Assembly: GCA_946223355.1 (NCBI GenBank) | Contig: CAMIPB010000001.1 | Span: 62,001-126,000, forward strand | DNA length: 64,000 nt | Direction of reading: 5' to 3' | Origin: an uncultured Corynebacterium sp. | GTDB taxonomy: Bacteria > Actinomycetota > Actinomycetes > Mycobacteriales > Mycobacteriaceae | In this document: in pieces, positions 35,496-44,502 of the stretch | Numbering within the stretch: position 1 is the first letter of the stretch | Layout of the letters: every line of letters begins with the position of its first letter | Made by a program: the position numbers and the translations under genes | Notes under the pieces: generated by a model | The model's database searches: none | The model's input: the letters and a program-made list of their open reading frames with translations, nothing else | What the model was told of the DNA's origin: nothing

Positions 35496-36718
35496 TATGA
35501 CTTACGCTCCCAGAATGCCGGGCCAACAGGCTCGATGAAGTCGCCCTTGGCTACGAGGTAGCCCTCTTCGTCCACAGTGATAGGCAGCTGTGGAAGAGCA
35601 CGGGCAGCCGGACCGAAGATTGGCTTTGCGTACTGCATCGCGTCGAACTGCGACTGGTGGCAAGGGCAGAGAATGCGGTTGGTTTGAGCCTCGTACAAAG
35701 AAGTAGGGCAACCAATGTGAGTACAAATCTTGGAGTACGCGTAGTAATCGCCATAGTGGAAGTCTTCTTGACCTTCACGCTCTACAACGTCTACTGCGTC
35801 TTCATGACGTAGGCGGATCAGCATAACCGCGTTGCGGTTGCCGTGGATGGAATGCATGTGCTGCTCGTAGACATCCTTGGTCTTATCGAACTTGTCACCA
35901 TCGTTGACGTGCTCTTCAGCTAGTGGGAACACGGTCTCCATGCCACCAGCAGCCAGGTCCTCTGGACGAACTCGAACCAAGCGAGATACGCCCTGCGTGG
36001 TGTAGTGGTCGCCGGTCACATCAGAGTGAACCTCGGCGATAGCACTGGTGTCACGTGCGAGGTACAGTTTTACGCCGTTTTCCTGCAAGGACCAACCAGA
36101 CTTCCACAGGGTGCCGTCACCCATGTAATTCATCTGGTGACGCTTCTTCCACGGGTTCTGAACTGCGCCACCCAAAGGAGCGATCACAGTAAGGCCGAAG
36201 AGTACCGCTGCACCACCGAGCAGACCCTGGAGGGTCTTACGGCGACCAAGGGTGGAGGTCTTCCAAGAATCATTCAACAAAGCGGTCAGCGTACGGCGGT
36301 CAATCTCGTCGGATGGTCCGTCGTGGCGACGCTGTACGGAAATCTCCTCTGGCAGGATGCGCTTAACGTACTGAACGATAGCGATACCGAAAGCCAGAAT
36401 GGAAAGACCAGAGGTCAGGCCAAGCAGTGGTGTGTAGAAGGTATGCCACAACAAGCCGTCCTCGCCGAGAACCTTGTACTCCCATGGCCAGAATAGGTAA
36501 ACAGCCAGGAAAGCGATACCAGCTAGGACAGCGATCAAAGTCCAGATGGTAATGCCAGCAGCAGCACGCTTTTCTGCTGGGTCACCGTCGATTGGGAAAC
36601 GCTCCTTGCGGAACGCAACGGTGACGTCGTCAAGCTCAGTGCCTAGAGCAGCGAGTTCGTCGTTGCTCATTGCCTTGAGTTGTGCGTCGGTGTAGTTCTT
36701 TTTGTTGTCGTTACTCAT
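35495..36718 (-). CDS. qcrA: Rieske iron-sulfur subunit QcrA
   Basis: 407 residues from MSNDNKKNYTDAQLK (ATG 36716-36718, overlapping the qcrC stop as ATGA). Three membrane segments lie between about 60 and 220, the actinobacterial arrangement rather than the usual single one. The C-terminal Rieske domain has both cluster-binding boxes: CTHIGCP and CPCHQSQF. It transfers electrons from menaquinol to the dihaem cytochrome c subunit. An upstream in-frame ATG adding 19 residues is ignored because it falls inside qcrC. Confidence 0.96.
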   Translation of the reverse strand: MSNDNKKNYTDAQLKAMSNDELAALGTELDDVTVAFRKERFPIDGDPAEKRAAAGITIWTLIAVLAGIAFLAVYLFWPWEYKVLGEDGLLWHTFYTPLLGLTSGLSILAFGIAIVQYVKRILPEEISVQRRHDGPSDEIDRRTLTALLNDSWKTSTLGRRKTLQGLLGGAAVLFGLTVIAPLGGAVQNPWKKRHQMNYMGDGTLWKSGWSLQENGVKLYLARDTSAIAEVHSDVTGDHYTTQGVSRLVRVRPEDLAAGGMETVFPLAEEHVNDGDKFDKTKDVYEQHMHSIHGNRNAVMLIRLRHEDAVDVVEREGQEDFHYGDYYAYSKICTHIGCPTSLYEAQTNRILCPCHQSQFDAMQYAKPIFGPAARALPQLPITVDEEGYLVAKGDFIEPVGPAFWERKS

Positions 36719-37614
36719 GAGCGCGATCCAATCCACATAGCGGCGCCAACAAGCGCGGTGATGCCGATGATCCACATTGCCAAGCCCTCAGCAACTGGGC
36801 CAAGACCGCCGAGGTCCCAACCAGCTGGAGAAGGAGTCTCGCCAGCGGACTTGATGTAGGCGATGATGTCCTTCTTCTCGTCTGCAGTCAGCTGACGCTC
36901 GGAGAAGCGCGGCATATTCTGCGGACCGGTCAACATTGCCTGGTAAATTTCCTGCTCGTTAGCAGGTTCCAGAGGCGGTGCGTACTTACCGGAGGACAGT
37001 GCGCCACCCTGGCCGGTGAAGTTGTGGCAAGACGCACAGTTCATACGGAACAGCTCAGAACCGCGAGCTACGTCAGCAGGATCAATCTTGCCGTCGTAGT
37101 TCTTACCACGAAGCTCTTCCATAGCAATGGAACCGTCTTCGTTGCGGACAATGTCAGAGCCACCACCGTTAGCTGCAACATATGCGGCCAACGCGAGGGT
37201 CTGCTGTTCGGTGTAACGCGGAGTCTTACGCTCAGCCTGTGCGTCATTGGACATCATTGGCATACGACCAGAGTGAACCTGGAAGTAAACGGAGCCTTCT
37301 CCGGCACCAATGAGGGAAGGACCACGTTCTTTAACGCCCTGCAGGTTTGCACCGTGGCAGGTGATACATGCTGCGTCGTAGATGTCCTTACCCTCTTGAA
37401 TGAGAGCTTGATCATCCTTCTGTGCGGTAGCAACCTGCGCGTCTGGTGTCAGGGCCGAAGCCAAAACGCCAGCGCCAGTGAGACCGACAGACAGAGCAAA
37501 CGCGCCTGCCAGCGTGCGCTTAGCCTTGCGGCGGCGACGGGTCTTTTTGGCAGCGGCAGCTACCGAGGTGTCCTCGGCGCTGAGTGCTGCGTTCTGCGGA
37601 TTGGTATCCATCAT
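36715..37614 (-). CDS. qcrC: Dihaem cytochrome c subunit QcrC
   Basis: 299 residues. A basic N-terminus (KKTRRRRKAKRTL) precedes a membrane anchor, two cytochrome c domains with CXXCH haem sites (CITCH near residue 82 and CASCH near residue 183), and a C-terminal membrane helix (GLAMWIIGITALVGAAMWIG). The two haems replace a soluble cytochrome c by wiring the bc1 complex directly to the aa3 oxidase, as known for Corynebacteriales. Downstream of ctaE by 67 bp in the same operon. Confidence 0.96.
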   Translation of the reverse strand: MMDTNPQNAALSAEDTSVAAAAKKTRRRRKAKRTLAGAFALSVGLTGAGVLASALTPDAQVATAQKDDQALIQEGKDIYDAACITCHGANLQGVKERGPSLIGAGEGSVYFQVHSGRMPMMSNDAQAERKTPRYTEQQTLALAAYVAANGGGSDIVRNEDGSIAMEELRGKNYDGKIDPADVARGSELFRMNCASCHNFTGQGGALSSGKYAPPLEPANEQEIYQAMLTGPQNMPRFSERQLTADEKKDIIAYIKSAGETPSPAGWDLGGLGPVAEGLAMWIIGITALVGAAMWIGSRS

Positions 37615-37681
37615 TTTCCTTTATGAAAGTTCGTGCATGGAAAGTGAATGGCTGTAGGCCGTGTCAACGGCTGACTACGGC

Positions 37682-38293
37682 CTACTGGACTAGGTAGATA
37701 ATTACGAAGACACCGATCCAGATGATGTCCACGAAGTGCCAGTAGTAAGACACCGCCATAGCAGCGGTAGCCTGTGCTGGCGTGAATTTCGACTTAGCAA
37801 TACGAAGCATGATGATGATGAACGAAATGATTCCGCCCGTCACGTGTGCTGCGTGGAAGCCGGTCAAAATGTAGAACACGGAACCGAAGACGGAAGCCTG
37901 GATGGTCACACCCTGGTGAATCATCTCGTACCACTCGAATCCGACCAAGCCAAGGAAGATAACTCCCAAAGCGATGGTTGCCGAGTACCACACACGAAGC
38001 TTAAATACGTCACCCCTTTCAGCTGCGAAGACGCCGAACTGCGAGGTCACGGAAGACAGAATGAGGATTGCGGTGATTACTGCACCGTAAACCACATTCA
38101 AATGAGCGGTCTGTTCCGCCCAGTCACCTTCCTGGCCGTTCGCACGCGAAGTGAACCACATCGCGAAAAGTCCAGCGAAGAACATCAATTCCTGCGACAG
38201 GAACACGATGGTGCCCACACTGACCATGTTTGGTCGGTTGAGGGTAGCCACTCGTGGTGCTGCCATACCTTGGTTTGAAACTGCGCTCGTCAC
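37682..38293 (-). CDS. ctaE: Cytochrome c oxidase subunit III
   Basis: 203 residues with five membrane helices. Characteristic segments are VSVGTIVFLSQELMFFAGLFAMWF, YILTGFHAAHVTGGI (the GFH..HV motif) and YYWHFVDIIWIGVFVIIYLVQ. GTG start. It heads the ctaE-qcrC-qcrA-qcrB transcription unit, separated from ctaF by 460 bp containing a terminator. Subunit I (ctaD) is not in the window. Confidence 0.95.
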   Translation of the reverse strand: MTSAVSNQGMAAPRVATLNRPNMVSVGTIVFLSQELMFFAGLFAMWFTSRANGQEGDWAEQTAHLNVVYGAVITAILILSSVTSQFGVFAAERGDVFKLRVWYSATIALGVIFLGLVGFEWYEMIHQGVTIQASVFGSVFYILTGFHAAHVTGGIISFIIIMLRIAKSKFTPAQATAAMAVSYYWHFVDIIWIGVFVIIYLVQ

Positions 38294-38680
38294 GTCAATC
38301 AGTATGACTGCTCACGGACAAAAAGTCATCTTGTTTAACCCCCAATTTTTCAAGCTTCAGCACCCCGGCTCACACCATCCCCACAAAAAGGTATTTTTAA
38401 AATTTTTTGGAAACATCGGGAACTAAATCCATAGTTTGTACGACGACCCATTTCCGCTGGTCAACCACACCCTTTTCAATACCCCAGTTTACCTGCGTTG
38501 ATTTTCGCAACCACGTGGGTCATTTTTACAAAAACAGTCAAGCCGCCACGCGGTTCCCGAATGAGAGTTAATTCACACAATTATACTTTCGGAAAAGCCC
38601 AGCTTTGCAACTTTCGGATGACCCCCAAGTTGGCCTTTCTTACTGTTGAGTTTTTGCCCGCTGACCTTGCATTGAGATCG

Positions 38681-38721
38681 AAAAACCCGGCAACCGTTCT
38701 CGAGGAACTAGGTGCCGGGTT
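38681..38721 (-). terminator. Intrinsic terminator of ctaC-ctaF, within the 460-bp ctaF/ctaE gap
   Basis: Arms CCCGGCA (38686-38692) and TGCCGGG (38713-38719), extended by AA/TT pairs, then TTTTTCG on the minus strand. It follows the ctaF stop by about 30 bp. The rest of the gap (38,294-38,680) is AT-rich, presumably holds the ctaE promoter, and contains no supportable gene. Confidence 0.75.
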
Positions 38722-38753
38722 AGTGATTCTTACAGAAAGGCAGTCGGTTTAAA

Positions 38754-39185
38754 TTAGTGCTTTTCCTTTGGCAAACCGTATTGCAGGGAGAGGCCACCAC
38801 AAGCCCAGATCAGCATGAGGGCGCCGAGAACAATCAACCAGTAGTACATGAAAATGATGCCAAAGCCGAGGAAAGCAATTGCAACGGACATTGCGAACGG
38901 CCAGATAGACCATGGGGAGAAGAAGCCGTAAATACCGGCCTTGTCCTCAACTTCTGCCTCTTCCCAGTCTTCAGGAAGAATGTCCATACGAGCCTCAGTG
39001 AAATGCAAGTAACCAGCGAGCATCATCGCCAGGAGGAAAGCAAGAGCCAGGCCAACGGTGCCTGCCCACTCAGCTCCAAACAGGTATCCATCGTCGTTCA
39101 CATAGACGGTGCCGAAGATGTAGACCACCAGGGAGATTCCCAAGTACGCTGCGATAGCGTAGAAAACTTTTGAACCTGCGCGCAT
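38754..39185 (-). CDS. ctaF: Cytochrome c oxidase subunit IV (actinobacterial type)
   Basis: 143 residues with four membrane helices. It begins AGSKVFYAIAAYLGISLVVYIFGTVYV and has the conserved loop DILPEDWEEAEVEDKAGIYGFFSPWSIWPFAM that marks the actinobacterial CtaF family. It lies 17 bp downstream of ctaC. It belongs to the aa3 oxidase within the bc1-aa3 supercomplex. Confidence 0.94.
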   Translation of the reverse strand: MRAGSKVFYAIAAYLGISLVVYIFGTVYVNDDGYLFGAEWAGTVGLALAFLLAMMLAGYLHFTEARMDILPEDWEEAEVEDKAGIYGFFSPWSIWPFAMSVAIAFLGFGIIFMYYWLIVLGALMLIWACGGLSLQYGLPKEKH

Positions 39186-39202
39186 TGTTGTATCTCCTTA
39201 AC

Positions 39203-40291
39203 CTATGCCTTCTCGTTTGGTGCGACGAAGTTACCACCGTCGCGGGTAGTACGAGAAGAGTTGAATGGCTGGGTGGACGTTGCGTATGGATCCTCGCCGA
39301 TAGCAGCAAGCGCCTCGGAGTTAGGAGCATCTGGGTTTTCCTGACGGAACTTGATGTACTCCTGGAACTTCTCCGGCGTAACGGTACGCAACTCGAAGTT
39401 CATCATCGCGTGGTAGGTACCGCACATCTCGGCACAACGGCCGACGAATGCGCCTTCCTCGGTGATTTCTTCAACCTGGAAAGCACGCTGCTGCTGGTTG
39501 TTCTCTGGGTGAGCGTAAACGTCACGCTTGAACAAGAACTCTGGAACCCAGAAGGAGTGGGAAACGTCTGCGGATGCGAGACGGAACTCAATTGCAGTCT
39601 GAGTTGGCAGCACCAGGACAGGTACTTCTTCGGTGGTGCCTACGGTCTCAATCTTGTTGTAGTTGAGGTAAGAAAGGTCACCCATGGACTTGCCATGAAT
39701 TGGGTTCGCGTTCTTCATATCCTCTGGGTCAACAGAAGACTTCTCGGCAAGCTTGTTGCGCTCTTCGTCTGCGCCAACGTAGTCCTGGCCGCCTGCGAGG
39801 TCACCAGCTACCTCTGCGTAACCGAACTTCCAGTTCCACTGGTATGCGGTTACATCAACTGCAACCTTTGGCTCCTTGTCCAGGGCCACAACCTTGTTCT
39901 GCGTTTGAACCGTGAACAGGAAGAGAACCATGATGGCTACGACTGGGGCGAAAGTCAGTACCAGCTCTAGCGGAACGTTGTACTGCAGCTGGTTAGGGAA
40001 TTCACCGCGGCCAGCCTTTTCCGCACGCTTTGCGTTCCAACGGAAAATTGCAGTGAGGAACATGCCCCACATGACAATGCCGACTGCCCATGCCGCAACC
40101 CAGACCCAGAGCCAGAAGTTACGCATAGCTTCAGCCTCCGGCGTAATGCCGTCCGGCCAACCAAAGTCAAGGATGTTCGCAACTGCCTCTGGCGGAGCGA
40201 CATCGCAGCCCGCAAGGGCAAAGCCGCCCATTGCGATAACGCCTGCTAGACCCGCTTTACGGGCAAGGGTGCGCTTGTTTCGCTGTCCCAC
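39203..40291 (-). CDS. ctaC: Cytochrome c oxidase subunit II
   Basis: 362 residues from the GTG at 40289-40291 (VGQRNKRTLARKAG), with AGAAAGGCAG upstream. A lipoprotein signal peptide ends in the lipobox ALAGC. Two membrane helices follow (FWLWVWVAAWAVGIVMWGMFL and LVLTFAPVVAIMVLFLFTV). The CuA-binding cupredoxin domain has the complete ligand set in CAEMCGTYHAMM with an earlier His in ASADVSHSFWVPEF. A roughly 40-residue insert within the cupredoxin domain, before the copper loop, contains a charged region typical of actinobacterial CtaC. The 411-bp gap up to asnB is a divergent promoter region with no gene seen. Confidence 0.95.
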   Translation of the reverse strand: MGQRNKRTLARKAGLAGVIAMGGFALAGCDVAPPEAVANILDFGWPDGITPEAEAMRNFWLWVWVAAWAVGIVMWGMFLTAIFRWNAKRAEKAGRGEFPNQLQYNVPLELVLTFAPVVAIMVLFLFTVQTQNKVVALDKEPKVAVDVTAYQWNWKFGYAEVAGDLAGGQDYVGADEERNKLAEKSSVDPEDMKNANPIHGKSMGDLSYLNYNKIETVGTTEEVPVLVLPTQTAIEFRLASADVSHSFWVPEFLFKRDVYAHPENNQQQRAFQVEEITEEGAFVGRCAEMCGTYHAMMNFELRTVTPEKFQEYIKFRQENPDAPNSEALAAIGEDPYATSTQPFNSSRTTRDGGNFVAPNEKA

Positions 40292-40702
40292 GTGTGTTCT
40301 GCCTTTCTGTCCACACAAACTTAAACCGAATGCTTGGATAAGCATCCACGAGCATTCCTACCCATTTAGGATAGTTCATCACCGCCGATATCCCGCACCA
40401 AAATGGCAACCCATTTTCTGCGCTCAGGCCGTAATTTTATAACGCAATTGAGGATAATACAGGCTATGCGCCTATTCCTCACACCGGCCTCCCACGACCC
40501 CCCTTTTTCCTGTTACCCAATTCACAGCCGGAAAGACTTAAGCTCATCCGAAAGTTTGCACCCAATTGGGTAAGCATTGCCAATGCTTTCAAAAACCGTG
40601 GCGAGTTACGCCGTTTGCCGCTTTCGGCCGTAAGCTAGTGCTACAAATTAACAACCCATGTGCCCCATTAATCCCATTAATAAGGAGAAAAGAACTTTCA
40701 CC

Positions 40703-42625
40703 ATGTGTGGACTTTTAAGCATGCTCACCGCAGGCGGCAACGCGGCAGACTTCGTTACCAGCATTGAAGGCGCTCTGCCGTGCATGCGCCACCGCGGTCC
40801 TGACGCTGCTGGCACCTGGAATGACGAGCAGGCCGTTTTTGGCTTTAACCGGCTATCCATCATTGACCTGGAACACTCCCACCAGCCGCTTCGCTGGGGC
40901 CCAGCGGATAATCCAGAGCGGTACGCGATGACTTTCAATGGTGAAATCTACAACTACATTGAATTACGCGAAGAACTTGAGGCAGCAGGCTATACCTTTA
41001 ATACTTCTGGCGACGGCGAACCGATTGTGGTCGGCTACCACCACTGGGGTGCAGACGTTGTTGAGCACCTGCGTGGAATGTTTGGCATCGTCATCTGGGA
41101 CACTGAGGCACAAACTATGTTTGCAGCGCGCGACCAGTTTGGTATCAAGCCTCTGTTTTATGCCACCACTGACGCCGGCACCGTTTTCGCCTCTGAAAAG
41201 AAATCTATCCTGGCGATGGCGGAGGACATCGGTCTAGACCTGGAACTTGACCGTCGTGCGATCGAACACTACGTCGACCTTCAGTACGTTCCCGAGCCAG
41301 AGTCTTTGCACGCTGCTATCCGACGCGTCGAGTCCGGCTGCACCGTAACTTTGAAGCCGGGTGGCGAGGTCATTTCCAAACGTTTTTTCCGTCCACAGTT
41401 CCCAGTACAAAAAGTCACCAAGGGAAACGAGCAGGAGTTGTTTGACCGTATCGCTCGCGCTCTAGAGGATTCCGTCGAAAAACACATGCGCGCGGACGTC
41501 ACCGTTGGCTCCTTTTTGTCCGGTGGCATTGACTCCACCGCCATCGCCACGCTGGCCAAGCGTCACAACCCAGACTTGCTGACCTTTACCACCGGCTTCG
41601 AGCGCGAGGGTTACTCCGAAATCGACGTTGCCGCCGAGTCTGCGGAAGCAATCGGCGTGGAGCACATCGTAAAAATTGTTTCCCCAGAAGAATATGCGAA
41701 CGCTATTCCAAAAATCATGTGGTACCTCGACGATCCTGTTGCGGATCCTTCGCTCGTACCACTATTCTTCGTTGCTCAAGAAGCCCGTAAACACGTCAAG
41801 GTAGTCCTTTCCGGCGAAGGTGCGGATGAGCTGTTCGGCGGATACACCATTTATAAGGAACCGCTGTCGCTGGCACCGTTTGAAAAGGTCCCTTCCCCAC
41901 TTCGCAAGGGTCTGGGCCAGCTTTCTCGCGTGCTGCCTGAGGGCATGAAAGGCAAGTCTTTGCTCGAACGTGGTTCCATGACCATGGAGGAGCGCTACTA
42001 CGGCAACGCCCGCTCGTTTAACTTCGAGCAGATGCAACGCGTCATCCCGTGGGCTAAGCCCGAGTGGGATCACAAAGAAGTCACCGCCCCAATCTATGCC
42101 CAGTCGCGCCACATGGATCCGGTTGCGCGCATGCAGCACCTCGATCTGTTTACGTGGATGCGCGGCGATATTTTGGTCAAGGCTGACAAGATCAATATGG
42201 CTAATTCCCTCGAACTACGCGTACCGTTTTTGGACAAAGAAGTTTTCAAGGTGGCCGAGACCATTCCACACGATCTCAAAATTGCCAACGGCACCACGAA
42301 GTACGCCCTGCGCAAGGCCATGGAGCAGATTGTTCCCGCTCACGTTTTGCACCGCAAAAAACTCGGCTTCCCAGTTCCAATGCGCCATTGGTTGGCTGGC
42401 GACGAGCTCTTCGGCTGGGCCCAAGACACCATCAACGAGTCTCAAACGGACGACATCTTCAACAAAACCGCAGTTATGGAGATGCTCAAGGAGCACCGCG
42501 ACGGCATCTCCGATCACTCCCGCCGCCTATGGACCGTTCTGGCGTTCATGGTGTGGCACGGCATCTTTGTGGAAAATCGCATTGATCCGCAGATTGAGGA
42601 TAAGGACTATCCAGTCCGCCTCTGA
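40703..42625 (+). CDS. asnB: Glutamine-dependent amidotransferase LtsA (asparagine synthetase B family)
   Basis: 640 residues. Starting at the ATG at 40703 places the nucleophile Cys directly after Met (MCGLLSML), as N-terminal glutaminases require; the upstream ATG at 40658 would bury it. The glutaminase domain contains RHRGPD and NGEIYNY. The synthetase domain has the PP-loop SGGIDSTAIATLA and GEGADELFGGY. In C. glutamicum the equivalent LtsA amidates meso-diaminopimelate in peptidoglycan precursors, and its loss causes lysozyme sensitivity. That role fits the wall-rich neighbourhood better than free asparagine synthesis. Confidence 0.93.
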   Translation: MCGLLSMLTAGGNAADFVTSIEGALPCMRHRGPDAAGTWNDEQAVFGFNRLSIIDLEHSHQPLRWGPADNPERYAMTFNGEIYNYIELREELEAAGYTFNTSGDGEPIVVGYHHWGADVVEHLRGMFGIVIWDTEAQTMFAARDQFGIKPLFYATTDAGTVFASEKKSILAMAEDIGLDLELDRRAIEHYVDLQYVPEPESLHAAIRRVESGCTVTLKPGGEVISKRFFRPQFPVQKVTKGNEQELFDRIARALEDSVEKHMRADVTVGSFLSGGIDSTAIATLAKRHNPDLLTFTTGFEREGYSEIDVAAESAEAIGVEHIVKIVSPEEYANAIPKIMWYLDDPVADPSLVPLFFVAQEARKHVKVVLSGEGADELFGGYTIYKEPLSLAPFEKVPSPLRKGLGQLSRVLPEGMKGKSLLERGSMTMEERYYGNARSFNFEQMQRVIPWAKPEWDHKEVTAPIYAQSRHMDPVARMQHLDLFTWMRGDILVKADKINMANSLELRVPFLDKEVFKVAETIPHDLKIANGTTKYALRKAMEQIVPAHVLHRKKLGFPVPMRHWLAGDELFGWAQDTINESQTDDIFNKTAVMEMLKEHRDGISDHSRRLWTVLAFMVWHGIFVENRIDPQIEDKDYPVRL

Positions 42626-42744
42626 CAGGAATCAGCAAAAGTAAAATGATGGATCAGGGTAGGTCCTGCTTACGACAACTCGTAGGCCCAAGGGGCCGGA
42701 CTCTCGTCCGCTAATGCCGCTATTCTCGCCAACTTCAGGGAAAG

Positions 42745-42858
42745 CTAACTCTTTTCATCACCTTTACCTGCATTACGCTTAACTACATATTTGTCCACAT
42801 ACCAAATGAAGTATCCCGATCCAAAAACTATGCCGAGTAAAGCAAGTACAGCAAGCAT
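42745..42858 (-). CDS. 37-residue single-pass membrane peptide
   Basis: Peptide opens MLAVLALLGIVFGSGYFIWY and continues VDKYVVKRNAGKGDEKS: a hydrophobic helix of about 20 residues, then a basic, charged tail. The ATG (42856-42858) has AGAGGAG 4-5 bp upstream. A promoter with TTGTGC, a 17-bp spacer and TGTAAT lies 29-57 bp before it. Size and design recall small subunits of terminal oxidases or other small membrane regulators, and the gene lies between ltsA and erpA, close to the aa3/bc1 genes. I do not recognise the family; a respiratory role is only a possibility. Confidence 0.65.
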   Translation of the reverse strand: MLAVLALLGIVFGSGYFIWYVDKYVVKRNAGKGDEKS

Positions 42859-42886
42859 GACTCTCCTCTGTCATTGAAAATTCGTG

Positions 42887-42915
42887 ATTACAGTGCAGAC
42901 GCTATCACAGCACAA
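42887..42915 (-). promoter_or_regulatory. Promoter of the 37-residue peptide gene
   Basis: On the minus strand: -35 TTGTGC (42910-42915), 17-bp spacer, -10 TGTAAT (42887-42892). Predicted start of transcription is about 20 bp before the ribosome site. The remaining sequence from 42,916 to the terminator at 43,197 shows no gene on either strand. Confidence 0.5.
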
Positions 42916-43196
42916 AGCCGCCTGCACGGAGTTTTCGCGGGTATTCCACCAGGCTGCACAATAACTTGAATAGTTCCCCCGCATTCTCTTTTGAATTCGT
43001 TAAAGCAACCTTTCCCCAACGTTGACTAAGTGCAGTGCCCCAGCACGGAATCATTGCGTCTACTGGCACAGTTAGTGCCTCCTACGACAATGTCCTGGCC
43101 GAAAGCGTTGACGGTTCCTCCAAGGATTCGTCCGCATCCCCCCCATCTCGCTGATCTAGCTTTCCAATTCTCAAGTAGCGCTGGGGTCTAAATAGC

Positions 43197-43237
43197 AAAA
43201 AGCGCCGCTTCCCCAGTGTGAGGATGCGGCGCTTTTT
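43197..43237 (-). terminator. Bidirectional-looking terminator downstream of erpA
   Basis: Perfect 12-bp arms AAAAAGCGCCGC (43197-43208) and GCGGCGCTTTTT (43226-43237) with a 17-nt loop. T tracts occur on both strands. It lies 13 bp after the erpA stop codon. Confidence 0.8.
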
Positions 43238-43249
43238 CTGTGCACACCT

Positions 43250-43594
43250 TTAGTTAAACGAGTCACCACAAGCGCAGGAGCCACCGGCGTTTGGATTGTC
43301 GATGGTAAAGCCCTGCTGTTCGATGGTGTCCGCGAAGTCAATAGTCGCACCGGACAGGTAAGGAACAGACATCTTGTCCACTACCAGCTTCACGCCACCA
43401 ATCTCATCTGACTTGTCACCGTCAAGGGTGCGATCGTCGAAGTAGAGCTGGTAGCGCAAACCTGCACAACCACCTGGCTGCACGGCGATACGCAGTGCAA
43501 GATCATCACGGCCTTCCTGATCAAGCAAGGACTTAGCCTTAGCCGCTGCGGTGTCGGTCAAAATAACGCCAGTAGCAGATGCTGGAGCAGTCAT
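43250..43594 (-). CDS. erpA: A-type iron-sulfur carrier (ErpA/HesB family)
   Basis: 114 residues. The three conserved cysteines of A-type carriers are present: QPGGCAGLRYQLYFDD and the C-terminal SCACGDSFN. It delivers Fe-S clusters to client enzymes; clients in this window include lipoate synthase and the Rieske subunit (inference from need, not from data). Monocistronic, with a terminator behind and the DUF3043 gene divergent in front. Confidence 0.93.
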   Translation of the reverse strand: MTAPASATGVILTDTAAAKAKSLLDQEGRDDLALRIAVQPGGCAGLRYQLYFDDRTLDGDKSDEIGGVKLVVDKMSVPYLSGATIDFADTIEQQGFTIDNPNAGGSCACGDSFN

Positions 43595-43860
43595 GTGTTT
43601 TCTCCTCTTCGAGGTTTGTATACTTATACTGTTTTCTCCACCATACTCTCCCCAAGTGCGAAATTAACACCCCTGGAGCCGGAGAAAATACCTTTGGGTT
43701 ACAACCATTCTAACGTCTACAGATACCCGACTATTCCAACCAATTTCAATCCCTTGGAAGCAGAATGACGTTGACTGCGATTCCACCAGGAAACGTGGGG
43801 TTTTATAAAGTCGCGCCCTTAAGTTCACAATGTCTCTCGCTCATTGTAACGTTGTCTAGC

Positions 43861-44493
43861 GTGAGTGAGTCAGTATCCAAAAACAAAGCCAACAAAAAGG
43901 GCTATACCCCTCCCAAGGGTCGCCCAACGCCTAAACGAGTTGAGCAGGAAATCGCCAGAGGTGTTCGCCGCGATCCTTCCGGTATGACTGATGCTCAGCG
44001 TCGTCAAAACCGCAAGGAGCTCAAAGCCTCCATGTCCAAGCAGGAATGGAAGGAGTACAAGAAGAAGGAGCGCGAAGAACACCGCGCGAACCTCAAACGT
44101 AACCAGGAGCGCATGGCTGCCGGTGATGAGCGTTTCTTGATGGAGCGGGATCGTGGTGACGAGCGCCGTTTCGTACGTGACTGGGTGGATTCCCACCGTT
44201 TCCTGAACGAATGGATCATGCCAGTTCTGCTGGTCATGTTGCTCTTTATGTTCATCGGCATTTACAACCCAACCGTGTCCACCATTTCTACCTTTGTGGG
44301 CATGGCTGTCATCGCTGTGTTCTTGGTGGAGGGTGTCACTATCGGGCGCCGTGCAAACAAAGCGGTGCGGAACAAGTTCCCACAGTCCACCGAACCAGGT
44401 TTTGGTCTTGGCATGTACGCCTACTCGCGTGCGAATCAGCCACGCAAGTGGCGCACCCCGAAGCCTCGCGTATCCGTGGGCGATAACGTCTAG
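43861..44493 (+). CDS. DUF3043 membrane protein
   Basis: 210 residues from the GTG at 43861 (VSESVSKNKANKKGYTPPKG). The longer frame starting at 43765 adds 32 residues without a ribosome site. The N-terminal half is strongly basic and helical (KKGYTPPKGRPTPKRVE, KASMSKQEWKEYKKKEREEHRANLKRNQERM), followed by MERDRGDERRFVRDWVDSHRFLNEW and two membrane segments. This is the signature of the DUF3043 family of actinobacteria. Function unknown; the basic region could contact RNA or membrane lipids. Confidence 0.82.
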   Translation: MSESVSKNKANKKGYTPPKGRPTPKRVEQEIARGVRRDPSGMTDAQRRQNRKELKASMSKQEWKEYKKKEREEHRANLKRNQERMAAGDERFLMERDRGDERRFVRDWVDSHRFLNEWIMPVLLVMLLFMFIGIYNPTVSTISTFVGMAVIAVFLVEGVTIGRRANKAVRNKFPQSTEPGFGLGMYAYSRANQPRKWRTPKPRVSVGDNV

Positions 44494-44502
44494 GCTTAAA
44501 TC

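Noticed and set aside
34806..35561. 251-codon plus-strand open frame across qcrB/qcrA
   Set aside because: Rich in N/Q/H/T as expected from the reverse of a membrane-protein gene; the minus strand carries clear cytochrome b and Rieske motifs.
38498..38752. 84-codon plus-strand frame in the ctaF/ctaE gap
   Set aside because: Its end is formed by the ctaF terminator hairpin and there is no ribosome site or recognizable pattern.
39912..40442. Long plus-strand open frame opposite ctaC
   Set aside because: Lies almost entirely antisense to the well-supported ctaC coding sequence and its leader, has no family-like motifs or ribosome site.
42661..42720. GGCCCAAGGGGCC-type hairpin after asnB as a terminator or small RNA
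   Set aside because: Short stem, no T tract, no promoter seen; too little support to annotate.
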